Positions 52,966 to 63,520 of a DNA stretch of 64,000 nucleotides are shown piece by piece (position 1 is the first letter of the stretch; each line of letters begins with the position of its first letter). The position numbers and the translations under genes are program-made. Location of the stretch: the NCBI GenBank assembly GCA_016648135.1, contig JADDOH010002618.1, positions 124,001-188,000 of the forward strand, read 5' to 3'. The notes beneath the pieces were generated by a model. That model searched no databases. It was not told the origin of the DNA and was given only the letters and a program-made list of their open reading frames with translations. The stretch comes from Agrypnia vestita. Lineage: Eukaryota; Arthropoda; Insecta; Trichoptera; Phryganeidae.

Positions 52966-55679
52966 AGAATTAATTGTAACATTTTTTATTTTGTTTTTAT
53001 TTATTGTAATGGATTATTAATTAATACACGTAATATGAATGGACTAAGATTTTTTATTTATATTACTGCTTCAATGTGTATGGAATATTGTCTCTTCTAC
53101 AAAAGGGATTGCTTGTGTTAAGAAGAAGAATATGCTGAAATTATTTAGTTTTCATCTGATTTTTGATTAATAAAATCTTTGATTGCGTTTTGTTAGTAGG
53201 CATTTTTCTTTCTGTAATTTCCATCCGTAATCTTTCTGATCTGGTAGTCTGTCAAAATACTCCCTCTCCCTAGATATGTACAGTGATATTGTGCAATTGA
53301 GGTATAACAATTATGTGGCAGGAATATATAAAAATACATAACTTGCATACACTCAACCCAATATCACAATCAAAAGTGTCTTCTGCCTGCTCCAGCAACA
53401 TGAAAATTTTAATTGTATCAATGCAATGCGTTCATGTACGAATTGACATATTCTGCACAGCGATAGGAGTATATAGTGCACGTGGTGAACAAGCAAACAA
53501 AATAGAAGTGGTAACAGAGTAACATGAACATCGCAAATTTATAAAACTATACCATTGCCTTTCTTATTTTTAATATTGTGTTCCCCCGACTAGATCGATA
53601 AATTTTAACAATTTAAAAATAAATGTATCCAATTGAAACATTTACAGAAACGACATTTGAGGCAGGATGATCAAAATGTACACGCGATAAAGTCACGGCA
53701 CCGGCGGCGCTGACTTGCAGTGTGCTTGCTTACGAGGAGTATATATAATGAATACGCTCCGGTGACAAAAAACACGCGGTTGCTTGGTTTTATTTTATTG
53801 CTGTAGTAGCCTAAAAAATCTGGCCAGCCAACATCCAAAAAATAGATTTATGGCAACTTATGTACAAAAAGTTAATTTATCATCTTACAAAAAAAAACTG
53901 TAGATAAGCATTCAGATTAAGGTATTAACATTATGTTAATTTTTCTTCCAACACGTTAAGAAATAACTTGCACAGATATAATCAATAATGCATTTGAGTC
54001 AATGTTTAATACTGGCGTCGCATATTTTTCAAGTTACGAGTAAGAAACAAAAAATATAACTGGAACGTCAAACCACACAGGTCGAATTACAAACCATTTT
54101 TTATTATTTTTATTTCATTCGTGAACTGAATAGAATTTATCAAGCCTTCTGTACCTTTGAATTAAGTGATTAGTTAGTACCTACTCGTGTATCAATATTT
54201 AAAATAGTCCATTGGTATTAGTATCTCTACAGTACACAGTAAAATGTACACATAAAAATCGTATATTACAATATTGTAAATTAAATGAGATTATAAACAA
54301 AAAATTTACTCTTAGAACTTATATTTACCCTAAAGCTAGGTAATGGTTTTACATTGCATGCTTCAATTAATGAATATTTGTGTGTTTTATTTATACAGGA
54401 GTCAACATCATTCTTCCAGTAGTAACGTTTCAAGTTTCGAAGGGTAATTACTTGCTAGGTTGTGAGTAAAGATGTAATAATACAATATAGGTAACCTCTT
54501 TAGTAGAGAAGTATCTATAATTTTGCCTCCTGACTAAAACGTCGGTCTTTTGATTAACGCTTTATATGTTATCAGTTCATCATTAGTTAGTCAATTTTTC
54601 ATCTGGTTTTCTTTAAATCAGTACTTTTGTTAAAAAAACAGTGAAAATAATTGGTATAAGTACCTACCTAATCATCGCGTGTACGTGTATTTTGTGTAAA
54701 GGAATTAAATAATTTTTATATTTTGTTGAATTTTTATTTATTGTTGGAATAAAAAAATCATTTGTTTAATAATGATTACTTAGCATTGTACTTGCTGTAG
54801 ATATGTCGATATTATGAGTGTATAATTTTTGTGCTTAAACTAAAACCAATGTAAACATGAAACTCCAGAACATGCCAAGAGCCTAATGGACAAATCTGTA
54901 TATAATAAAAATGTATTATTTATTTATTTATTTATTTAATGTTTATGGAAGACCAACAGCACAAAAAAAAAGCATAGAAAACATTGATACAATATAGATG
55001 GCCAATTACATCAATGTCTTTATAAATAAAGCTTGCAATAAATTATGTATAAATTTCTGTAATTTTTCTCAAAAATTTAGAAAATGAATATTGGGTTATT
55101 GTTTAATCGGAATAAATTCAACGTAAATGCAAAGACACTAATTACCTCCCGATAACTTTAATTGAAGATAATATTTAAAACCCCGGCATTTTATTTTCTA
55201 AAATAAACCAAAGATTTAAAAAAAATTACGTCTTACTAGTCATGAAACACATCAATGATTCAATTGATCGAGTCACGCTACTTAACTTAACGAGAACTTA
55301 ACTAGAGGTGGTGAAATACGTCTTAAAATTGTAAGTGATTTATCATTTTTTTCATTCTGTAGGTAGTTACGTGTAATCCTCGAACGACGCCTAGATTATA
55401 TTTCGTTATCTTAATGAACTAATATATTATTTTTTTATAGTATCTTGCCAAACTAAAACGAATTCCAAGATTCTTGCCGGCCAGCGTTAAAAGAATATGT
55501 AAAAATAATCTCTTCATCTTCCGTGTTCAGTCATCGATTTAAAAGATATATCATTCACGCCCAATTGAACAAGAAACGATTATCAATCGGCCTAATCTAG
55601 CAACACCGCATAGTTCAGATCTCGTGATTTAAGGCCGCCCAAAAAGATATAGGGTTCACAATAAACAGCTGATGTGAAT
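52966..55679. other. Mostly AT-rich, no gene recognised
   Basis: Frames at 52897-53121 and 53313-53522 have no recognised motif. The patch at 53680-53790 is described separately. At about 54915-54937 an ATTT-repeat run is followed by TGTTTATGGAAGACCAACAG, like the edge of a retroposon, but no coding part is visible. Confidence 0.4.
53738..53770 (+). promoter_or_regulatory. TATA-box-like core promoter candidate
   Basis: GAGTATATATAATG (53738-53751) in an isolated GC-rich context (CGGCACCGGCGGCGCTGACT upstream, CGCTCCGGTGAC downstream). Flanking GTCAC and GGTGAC parts are partly inverted. It may be an LTR promoter relic rather than a host promoter; no gene follows. Confidence 0.25.
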
Positions 55680-55746
55680 ATTAAGTAAAAAAATGGGCAT
55701 GTTAATAAAAAGAAAACACTTGTATGAAACCAATATTTATTGAATT
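55680..55746 (-). repeat. HH-6 repeat body
   Basis: On the minus strand, directly after the hammerhead: AATTCAATAAATATTGGTTT, CATACAAGTGTTTTCTTTTT. No second copy was seen in the window, so the extent is a guess. Confidence 0.35.
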
Positions 55747-55785
55747 ACCAACATGTTTCGGGGCCATGGGTCCCTTCATCAGAAT
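55747..55785 (-). ncRNA. Hammerhead ribozyme-like motif (HH-6)
   Basis: On the minus strand: ATT, CTGATGA (complement of 55776-55782), one A, stem II GGG.CC with partner GG.CCC (one A-C mismatch, loop around CAT), GAAA (55756-55759), CATG (55752-55755), UU and GGT. The core is intact. Stem I is weak (A-U plus two G-U pairs), and the cleavage triplet would be GUU. Probably a partly decayed member with the same CATG box as HH-2. Confidence 0.55.
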
Positions 55786-55794
55786 GCAACGTAT

Positions 55795-55985
55795 GTCTTG
55801 AATGCAGTCGCGAAATTTAAAATAAACTGAATTTTAGATTTTATGTATCTATCCCATCCAAAATCATGTTTCCTATAAATTTATAGGCTATATTTCCTGT
55901 AAAATCTCGAAATCATTACATTACAAATTAGTAATCCTCGATGACTGCGTTAGTATTTTAGATATCGCTACCATTGCTTTTGTAC
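55795..55985. repeat. Rep-E palindromic repeat, copy 3
   Basis: TGAATGCAGTCGCGAAATTT on the left (truncated arm), GTTTCCTATAAATTTATAGG inside, and TAATCCTCGATGACTGCGTT AGTA and CCATTGCTTTTGTACCCC on the right, parallel to 8590-8840. It abuts the HH-6 hammerhead. Confidence 0.5.
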
Positions 55986-56276
55986 CCCATAAATAAAAAT
56001 AGTAAATATTCGTGCCAAATTTGAATGAAATCGGTCAACATTTCAATTGAACCATTTCCCCAAGATACGTGGATGTAGGGAAATTTCAGAAGGTCCGGTG
56101 ACGTAGATTTTAGATTCACATTTTGATACCAGGAGACCACAAGACAAGGAAACTTCGAAAGCACTCTCATAATTTTATGAAATCTAGTATGTGGATAAAA
56201 TTGATAAATAAGAGTGATATTAATAGTGAGGAATTTTGCTGTGTAGGGTTATTTGGAAAACATTAATTACATCGCA

Positions 56277-56640
56277 GGACTATATTCCTGCCTTGATGAT
56301 AGTTCAACTTTTACAAAAAGTTGAACTATCATTATGTTAAATTATATCTATTACGATAATTCATTAGTTTCAATACAAGTTAAATAAAATGATAAAAACC
56401 CTGCAGAAATTCCAATTAGAATGGGAAGGTTTTTATTATTTACTTTGACCTGTATTAAAGGACATGAATATTTCATATTCGATATAAGTTACTATAATGA
56501 TATTCTAACGTTTTAAAATAAGTTAGGAATATTGAAAAAAAAGGCAAACTTAGATGTCGCATATTTCCATAGCTATCGATATTTGGTCATGGTTGCTTAA
56601 ACATTTTCGATTCATAATTAAAGCGAGAATATAGTCCTTC
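56277..56640. repeat. Inverted-repeat element with internal perfect hairpin
   Basis: Outer pair GGACTATATTC (56277-56287) and GAATATAGTCC (near 56624-56638). Inside the left end, ATGATAGTTCAACTTTT and AAAAGTTGAACTATCAT (56296-56332) form a perfect 17-bp hairpin with a 3-base loop. Some wording recalls Rep-G (TTCCTGCCTTGATGA, ATATTGAAAAAAAAGGCAAA), so it may be a rearranged Rep-G pair. Confidence 0.45.
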
Positions 56641-57703
56641 GAGGTTTTAAATGTTTTCCAAATAAGTCTGTATATTATAGAATTAGAATACCTTTTTATT
56701 GGTTTTTTACTCAGGTGCATCAAAAAATTTACTATACCTAAATGTTACTAAAAATATTCTTGAATTTACTTTTTACAATTGCCCCACGCTTTTTATTTGA
56801 TTGACATACAAATATACTGTGATCGCTCTTCATAATGTGGCTAGAATTTTTTTTTCCTTTTTACTAATTTTTATAAAAGCGTATTGCTTTTTCAACATAA
56901 TATATTATTTTTAAAAACTTTTTTGCTATTTTAGTCTTTGGTACAATGATTCTAATCGCCTCATAGGCATACTCGGACTTCTTTTCTGAATGCTATGAGC
57001 CTCAAAACTCAAAAGTCACTTTTATAATAATACAAACTGACCGATGTCACCAAGTCTGATAAAATATTGCGTCATCATTTTAAACATTCTTAAAATAGCT
57101 AAACTGATTTTGTAAAATTAATGAATGATTATTATGTTGTCATCCGGAATACGTCTCTTTGTCAATCACAAATTGATTGCAAAATTTTGCGGCTGATAGG
57201 CAAGAGAAGCTAAATAAAATCGTGTAAAAATGAGATATTTTTGTAGACTCGATTCGAAAATAATTTCCATTAACAGATAATGAAATAATTTTTGACGACC
57301 CTACACGGTGCCCAGAATCTGATATCATTAGTGTCCAGTGTCCCCGCTGCTTGGGGACCGGTATTTGGAGGCTCTTGATCAATCTCTCCACTGTAAAAAG
57401 ACAGGGGTGCCAAGTAAAGTGTTAATAATGGTCACCGTGCGAGATATGCTAATGCGCAAACAGGTGTGAATAGAAGTTAGAAGGTAGTGTTGAGAAAATA
57501 TGGACCTAAATAATTTTTATGATATTTTAAACGATTTAATTTATTAGTATTGTTAGATGGTCGTGGCTGCAAGAGGTAAATGAAAACACTGGAAAATAAT
57601 TAGCTTAATAGATTAGATTAATTAATTATTAAGTGGACAAAGTCAATTAACACGAATTAAACTTAACGCTGTTTTTAATTACACTAAAAAAACTACACGT
57701 AGG
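56641..57703. other. No gene recognised
   Basis: AT-rich. The minus-strand frame at 57140-57391 (83 codons) has no recognised motif. Confidence 0.4.
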
Positions 57704-58100
57704 TATAAAAGGGCGAGCGCGCACGCGACAGGGCAAGTCATTGTTTGACGTTTCACAAGTGCGAATTTACCAGCGATAAAAACCGCAGCGAAGCAGTGTG
57801 ACTAGCGCATCTTTAACCAAGTGAAAGATATTCGGCGCGAGTACCTACTGACAAGCGAAAAGTTTTCTAGTGCGGTCAACCAACGTGCATCAGTATATGA
57901 GAGACAAGTTATTCAGAAGTGATAAAAGTGCAGCGAAGATTCTAGAACGAACTTGGTGAATTGGTGTGTGAATTAATTATTCCAGAAACATTTAGTGACT
58001 TAATAAATTGGAGAACAGTGCTCCAATTAAATTCGTGTCCAGTGACTTAATGAATAAATACAACTTTAATTGATTTTGAAGTGTTGAATTGCCTCATCAT
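57704..58100 (+). repeat. LTR relic with TATA promoter and R-U5, copy b
   Basis: TATAAAA (57704-57710) is followed by GGGCGAGCGCGCACGCGACA and, about 30 bp after the TATA box, TCATTGTTTGACG as a plausible start. The far end has GAACAGTGCTCCAATTAAAT, TCGTGTCCAGTGACTTAATG, AATAAATACAACTTTAATTG (polyadenylation-like) and CACGTCCCGCGATA. The TATA-proximal part matches 62303-62350 and the distal part matches 48.4, 60.8 and 62.5 kb. No coding internal region is attached. Confidence 0.55.
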
Positions 58101-58764
58101 ACCACGTCCCGCGATAGTATATTAAAAAAAAGAGCAGATGGCAGTGGGAGTGAGAGGGCTGAGTGTGTGGTAGGATTAATTGTGTGTGTATGTGGAGAGA
58201 GTAAAGGGTGTTTATAGGCAGTAACGTGTTCACGTATAAGGGATCGGTCAAAGACTAAGAGATACAGAGGATACTAAGCTTTTTGATACAGATTCATGAA
58301 ATTCAAAACTGTCATAATTAATTAATCAATGTATGATATGGGAAACAAATTTTTGTTTGTACCCTTGGTTATAAGCAACTCATTTGTAGCTTTGTTTACC
58401 TCGAAACCTTGGTTTGTTTATAACTTTGGTTACATGTTAACGTTTGCTGTTCAATATGTTTTCAATTCGCGACAAGATACAACAAATATATTTGAAAATT
58501 TTAAAGAGTTTTTGATCGCTGATTACGTTGAATAAAGATCATGCGTATTACATTATATTACATTAAGATCAATATGAATAAAGATCATTAATTACATAAT
58601 ATTATATACACTTAATTAACTATATTATATTAAGATAATATGAATAAAGATCGTGTACATTACATGTATTTAGAATATACTTCAAGTGAGAAAGACAAAC
58701 ATTTTTTCGCCGAAAATTATTTTTTTACTTTTTAGTACATTTAAATCTATAAGCGTGGTGCTAT
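58101..58764. other. No gene recognised
   Basis: AT-rich. Repeated AATATGAATAAAGATCATTA-like blocks occur at 58535-58660 (AATAAAGATC three times), a local imperfect tandem duplication. Confidence 0.4.
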
Positions 58765-59631
58765 AGTTAGGATTGGCAACGAAACACCAATTTCATTCCT
58801 TTTTTCCGTGGCATAATAAAGGGTCCTGATTACATAAATGTTGTCAAATTTTGGCGCTAGCAAGTTTAAAGGCAATTATTTGAAGTTAAAAATGATACAT
58901 TGTTGACACTTCACGCCATAGATACCCATATAAAATATATGTTATTTTTGTTTTATTCATAGAAAATGCCAAATCACGTTTATCATAAGTGGGCCCATTC
59001 ATTATCTTTCATGTCAACTAAACGATCCTGCATTACGCCGACGCGACGCGGCGGCTTGCCATACAATATAATGAATGCCCCGCATTAGCTAAGAAAAAAC
59101 TATTGTGAATTTGAATTAGGAGATTATTGTTCCCAAGAGCTTATCTCCTATTTAACGCAAAATTGGCCTTTTCTCCACCAGATACGATAAGGAAGGATAA
59201 TTTTCTATGGTTTCTTGTGTCAAAAATGTTTCGTTTTAAACTTAAAATACCTGCTTTTACGCGTTTGCGCCAAAATTTGACATCATTTATGTAATCAGGA
59301 TCCTTTCTTAAGCTAATAAAGGGTCCTGATTACATAAATAAAAGATGGACACTAATTATGTAACAGTGACTGTTCTCCGTTATTTTTTTTTTTATGTATT
59401 TATCTATTTTTATTATTATTTTCTACTTTCTATTTTTAATTTCGACATGTTTTTATTTCTTATTCTACTTGTATGTCTGTTGTTGGTTTTCTATTTTCAC
59501 TTATATGTTTATCTATATGGCGAGGGGAGAATCTATTCTCAACAAGCTGAAATAAAGACCTATTATTATTATTATTAAGCCAGGGAAATTTTTTTTTAAA
59601 TGAAATTGGTGTTTCGTCGCCAGCGCTAACT
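58765..59631. repeat. Nested inverted-repeat structure
   Basis: Outer arms: AGTTAGGATTGGCAACGAAA CACCAATTTCATT to GTGGCATAATA (58765-58818), inverted at 59574-59631 (TTAAGCCAGGGAAA to AATGAAATTGGTGTTTCGTC GCCAGCGCTAACT). Inner arms: AAAGGGTCCTGATTACATAA ATG.TGTCAAATTTTGGCGC (58818-58856) and its inverse at 59267-59306. A third, direct copy of TAATAAAGGGTCCTGATTAC ATAAAT at 59314-59339 lies exactly 500 bp after the first at 58814-58839. A non-LTR 3' fragment (59338-59578) sits between the inner and outer right arms. The class is unknown; the inner unit looks like a MITE of about 490 bp. Confidence 0.65.
59338..59578 (+). mobile_element. Non-LTR lineage 6, 3' fragment
   Basis: AAAAGATGGACACTAATTAT GTAACAGTG matches the codons for HKRWTLIMQQ at 45.46 kb. 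The AT-rich 3' region (TTTTTAATTTCGACATGTTT, TATATGTTTATCTATATG) follows and ends AACAAGCTGAAATAAAGACC and a TTA-repeat tail. About 240 bp, strongly 5'-truncated. Confidence 0.7.
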
Positions 59632-60639
59632 TCACTTCTAAAAAATTCACGGAGCGCTCCAGATCTTCCAGGACACAAATGCTTGGTTCTTGACAACACC
59701 GGCCGATCAGTACATCCCTGACCACAGGTAATAATATATTAGCGGCTCCTGCAATCTGTCAGCTTGAAGTTTAAACGGTGCACACCGGGCCGGGTCGGGC
59801 ACCCACACAATGGATCCAAGAACGACTTATCTGGACCCCTGATCTCATCACCACGCTACCGATATTTTTTCACATTGTGCTTTCGTCAGCACAACCAAAT
59901 ATTTAGATCCGAGCCCGACATTGTGTAATTTGTCTTTATGATTTATGTGCGTTCGCGAGATGTGACGGTTTTCATTAAAAACATTTAATTGGGAAATCGA
60001 GACGTAACGATGATTGATACGTAATGTGTATGCAATACTGTAACGTTAATTTATCCGCAATTTTATCTCGCGTTACTTAATTCTTTTAATATTAATGTGA
60101 ATGTCATAATTTTATGTACTTCTTAATCATATTAATGATAGAATCGAGTGATGCGGACGTTTTTGGTAGTGTACCGATTTAAAAAATATTTAAATAAGAC
60201 TGCATGTGTGTGTTATATGTAGGTATAGCTGACTGAGAAAGAATAAAATTATATTCACAATTATAGAATTTCATTTGTTTAAAAACAGTTGCTTAGCACT
60301 GTATTTTGTGTAGGTGGGTGATAGGCATGTTTTATTTTTTATTTCAACTTTTTAGGTTCCATGATTATTTATCGGCCTAATCACTTCTTAATAATTTTAT
60401 GTTCTTTATTCTAGAATTGTATTACTGTGTCAGAAGACTGTAGAAATAGAAAGAATTCTCGAATTCCTAGTACTGAGAATCGACGATTTTTCAGTACTTG
60501 GAAGTATTACATTGGATTGGAAAAATGAAAAAACTGGTAGTGTCTGGAATACAAGGGAACAAAACAGAAACTTCTAGCGAATAATGAAACAAGTTCAGCG
60601 AAACCAGAGATAAACTACAGAAAACAAGTGACAAGCGGC
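59632..60639. other. No gene recognised
   Basis: Opposed frames overlap 59460-59725. On the minus strand ICVLEDLERSVNFLEVKLAL can be read, but without a known match. A GC-richer patch at 59700-59920 has no recognised content. Confidence 0.4.
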
Positions 60640-60890
60640 AATTCATCGTGGCCAGCGAAATACATCACGAGATTATCTACTTTGCGTTAAATTATGAATA
60701 GCGCGATCTCAGGCTTGCGAATTTTCAGGAAATACGAGTATAAAGTGTTCCACAGACGATTTAGTATGAAATTGAGCGAAAAAAAACACTCTTATTAAAT
60801 TCATGTCCAGTAACTTTGGTGTTAAATAAAAACTGTAATTAATTTTTTCGTTTGTCCCCCATCATCGCGATCCCGTGACAATTTTAAAAA
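60640..60890 (+). repeat. LTR relic, R-U5-like, copy c
   Basis: ACACTCTTATTAAATTCATG TCCAGTAACTTTGGTG, TTAAATAAAAACTGTAATTA and CGCGATCCCGTGACA. These are the same ordered blocks as at 58.0 kb; TGACA could be the LTR terminus. The left boundary is unknown. Confidence 0.45.
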
Positions 60891-61375
60891 AAACATGTTT
60901 TCATAAAAATGATATAGAGAATTTTTTTTTTCAACAGCCGCAGTACTAAGAGCAATCACAATATATGCGTATGTCAATAAACAAAAGCATCTGGTTATTT
61001 CTTCTTGTTTACGCGAAGAAAGAATAATACGTTAAAAGTAAGACTACGCAACCGATTGTTGGGGTTTCATAAGAAGACGTACGCTTATACTATGATCACT
61101 CTTAGTATTGTGACTGTTAAAAAATTCTGTCATGGGAGCTCAAAAGTAAATGGGCATAGTCGAAGTTTCTCGAACGGTCCACACGAAACTGGAATCAACT
61201 GAGCTGTTCTGGGGGTTCTTATAACCCAAAAGGGAGTGTCCTTTTTCTTTATCCTTCAAATGTCCCGGCCTTTTTGCCCCCTACCCGTATAATCCTGTGA
61301 ATCTTGTGTACCTTTGTATCCTATATATTTTGTGTTTATACATAATTTTAGAATTGTTTTATGCCTTCTGCGGTA
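60891..61375. other. No gene recognised
   Basis: The 65-codon frame at 61005-61202 has no recognised motif. Confidence 0.35.
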
Positions 61376-62035
61376 TTTCACAAACTATGGGTCGCGAGCG
61401 CATATTAGGTGGGTCTTATGTTGTAAACTTATGTTGTGTGATAATTGCGTTGATGAAAGCAAATATGACTGTTTTGAAACTTTTATTATAGGAAACAATG
61501 TGCAATCAGATAGATTGCAATCAAGTAATAATCAGAATCAGATAACGATGGAGTGTCTCTTTCACCTAATTCGAAGAAGAGATAAAAAAATTCAACAGGA
61601 TGAACTGGTTTTGTAATCCATTTAAGACAACATACCAACTAAAATGAAGAGCTCCTGAAAGACCTCCTCCCCTTCACTACTACAAACTTATGCGAAGTGG
61701 GATTTTCCGACATGGTTTTTATTAATACTAAATACAGAAATAAATTGGACGTATCGAATTCACTGCGATTAAAATTGACTAAAATTGAAGTCGACGCTAA
61801 TGCTATTATGATAAGAAATAGGCAAAAAATGCACCCTTCCCATCAAAATTTAAAATATTAATATTTTTCGTAGTTAAAAATTTCGATTAATTTTGGAGGT
61901 TTTTCGTTTTTTCTTAATTGTACAGTCCTTCGTATAGTTGCAATATGTTTTGTGAAAATGCGAGGCAGGAGGTGGGTCCCGAAAATTGAAATTTTTTTTG
62001 GTGGGTCGCGGTTTCTGTCAACTTTGGGAAATGTA
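61376..62035 (+). mobile_element. hAT element relic (ZBED/Spin-like ends)
   Basis: The left end CACAAACTATGGGTCGCGAG CGCATATTAGGTGGGTC and the right end GGTGGGTCGCGGTTTCTGTC AACTTTGGGAAATG are inverted in the manner of hAT elements whose ends contain AAA-TATGGGTCGCGACC. A C-terminal transposase remnant lies inside. Most of the coding region is deleted; the target duplication was not fixed. Confidence 0.5.
61600..61861 (+). pseudogene. hAT transposase C-terminus
   Basis: MNWFCNPFKT in one frame, then from 61643 in the next frame LLKDLLPFTTTNLCEVGFSD, MVFINTKYRNKLDVSNSLRL and KLTKIEVDANAIMIR..KMHPSH, stop 61859-61861. This is the dimerisation region of hAT transposases of the ZBED5/SCAND3 kind (xLLPFxTTYLCExGFSAL, IKTKYRNRLxVxxxLRLxLTxI, KQxHPSH). 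The catalytic domain upstream is missing, and a large internal deletion joins the NPF segment to the rest. The open frame is unusually clean for a relic, so the insertion may be fairly young. Confidence 0.8.
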
Positions 62036-62299
62036 TGCGGTCAAAATCTTTATTTTGGGCAAATTTTGGATGGCGGCCGTGCGGTTCAGCTCTGCTTTGC
62101 AATGCTGGGTTGCACGGTTGCCGTATGCCAACCTGGCGGCAAATGAGTAGGACCGATATAGGAGCTTTTGCTTATAAAACGGTCCTGGGTAAGTGGTGGA
62201 TCTGCCCTCATGGAGCTGTTCTCTCACTCACTATAAATGTGGAATTACTGGAAATGCGGAGAAACTAGTCAAACAGTTTCGAACATTTGACACACCAAC
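62036..62299. repeat. Sequence with short repeat shared with 21.6 kb
   Basis: TATAAAACGGTCCTGGGTAA GTGGTGGATCTGCC (62173-62207) resembles 21590-21625. Upstream GC-richer sequence (62060-62140) has no recognised coding motif. Confidence 0.4.
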
Positions 62300-62632
62300 A
62301 TGCTTAAATGGCGAGCGGACGCACGCGCGAGAGATATATTATTGTTTTGACAGCGCGATACAGAAGTCCACCATAGAAAAGTGAAACGGTGCGACGGCTG
62401 AGTGTGGCTAGAGTGACAGAGCGAAATAGCGAATTATATCTGGTGAGTGAAGAAGTACCTATGTGCCTACTTGCGAGCTGAATATTCTCGAAAGTTACGT
62501 GAATTATTGCGAACTTGTGTGACAATTAGTGCGAATTAAAGAACGGTGCTCTGATAAAATTCGTGTAGTAAATATTTTTTTAAATAGTTTTCAGTGTTTA
62601 ATTTACCTCCCACAGACTAGATTCCGTAACAA
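62300..62632 (+). repeat. LTR relic, promoter and R-U5, copy d
   Basis: CTTAAATGGCGAGCGGACGC ACGCGCGAGAG and ATTATTGTTTTGACAG align with the TATA region at 57.70 kb (the TATA box is decayed to TTAAATG). The end has GAACGGTGCTCTGATAAAAT TCGTGTAGTAAATA and AGATTCCGTAACA, a plausible LTR terminus. The open frames inside are not supported. Confidence 0.5.
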
Positions 62633-63189
62633 TATATTTTCTTATTTTAAGGCTGTACCTACATTCACTGCAAATGCATATTTATGCTTTTATATCAGAA
62701 AGTGTACGCTAGACTACATTTTTCAGGAAGATGACTTGAATATAACCTTTGTTTTTATATAAAAGTAATAAACTGAACATTTTTTTCAATAATTATGAAA
62801 ATATAAGCATTAATCGACAGGCCGCGGCTGATTTTTTTTATCTAAGCCATTGTCCTAAAAAAAATGTAGTCTAGCATATACATTCTGATATAAATTAATA
62901 ATAAAAACCCACATTTCCGAGCAAAACGTCGAAATACGCATTTGAAGTGAATGTAAAATAGTGTTTTTATTTTTTATAAATACAAAATCATTTTCTACTT
63001 TTAGTTTTTGTCACGTTAAATCAGACAATCCTTGACGCTCAAATATTTACTGTCTCTGTTATACCCCTTATATCGACGTAAATATAGTATTAACATATAC
63101 TCTTAGTAGCGGCCCTGAAGAGAACCTTGCAAAAATGATAAAATAGCTTTCTATAAATAATTTAAACGTATTTTTTTTAAAATTCCGAT
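62633..63189. other. No gene recognised
   Basis: AT-rich. TATATCAGAAAGTGTACGCT (62680-62700) and, inverted, AGCATATACATTCTGATATA (62873-62893) hint at another fold-back of about 210 bp. Confidence 0.4.
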
Positions 63190-63339
63190 TCTGACACGGA
63201 ATTCGTGTCACATCAATACTCTTACTATTTACAAACTAAGCTAAATGCTTGTGCTATGAAAAGAGGACTAACTTGCTACTCTGGAGTGAGGTTCGAACCC
63301 GTGATTTTGTATCACGAGGCGAGTGTCCCTAAAGCCATG
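63190..63339 (-). repeat. SINE-1 copy 5 (most complete)
   Basis: On the minus strand: TGGCTTTAGGGACACTCGCC (A box TGGCTTTAGGG), TCGTGATACAAAATCACG, GGTTCGAACCTCACTCC (B box), then the body AGAGTAGCAAGTTAGTCCTC, TTTTCATAGCACAAGCATTT, AGCTTAGTTTGTAAATAGTA and AGAGTATTGATGTGACACGA. A/B-box spacing fits a tRNA-derived pol III promoter. The other four copies match parts of this one. Confidence 0.75.
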
Positions 63340-63520
63340 TACTCACTAGGGGACAAATTGTCCCTCAACAGCACGCGCGGCATAGAGTCTACGTGACGTT
63401 GCAACGTCGTGCACTGTTCCGCAACCTCGCGCACAACATAGCGCGGCATTTCTACGTGCCGTGGCAACGTTGCCATGCGCACGGTATCCGAGCGTACTCA
63501 CTGCAACATTCCGCGGAGCG

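Noticed and set aside
57140..57391. 83-codon minus-strand ORF
   Set aside because: No recognised domain, no repeat partner and no transcription signals; probably chance.
60312..60885. Full LTR with ATTT target duplications starting TGTGTAGGTGGG
   Set aside because: Only a 4-bp A/T-rich match supports the left border; the termini are not inverted, so the left boundary was left open.
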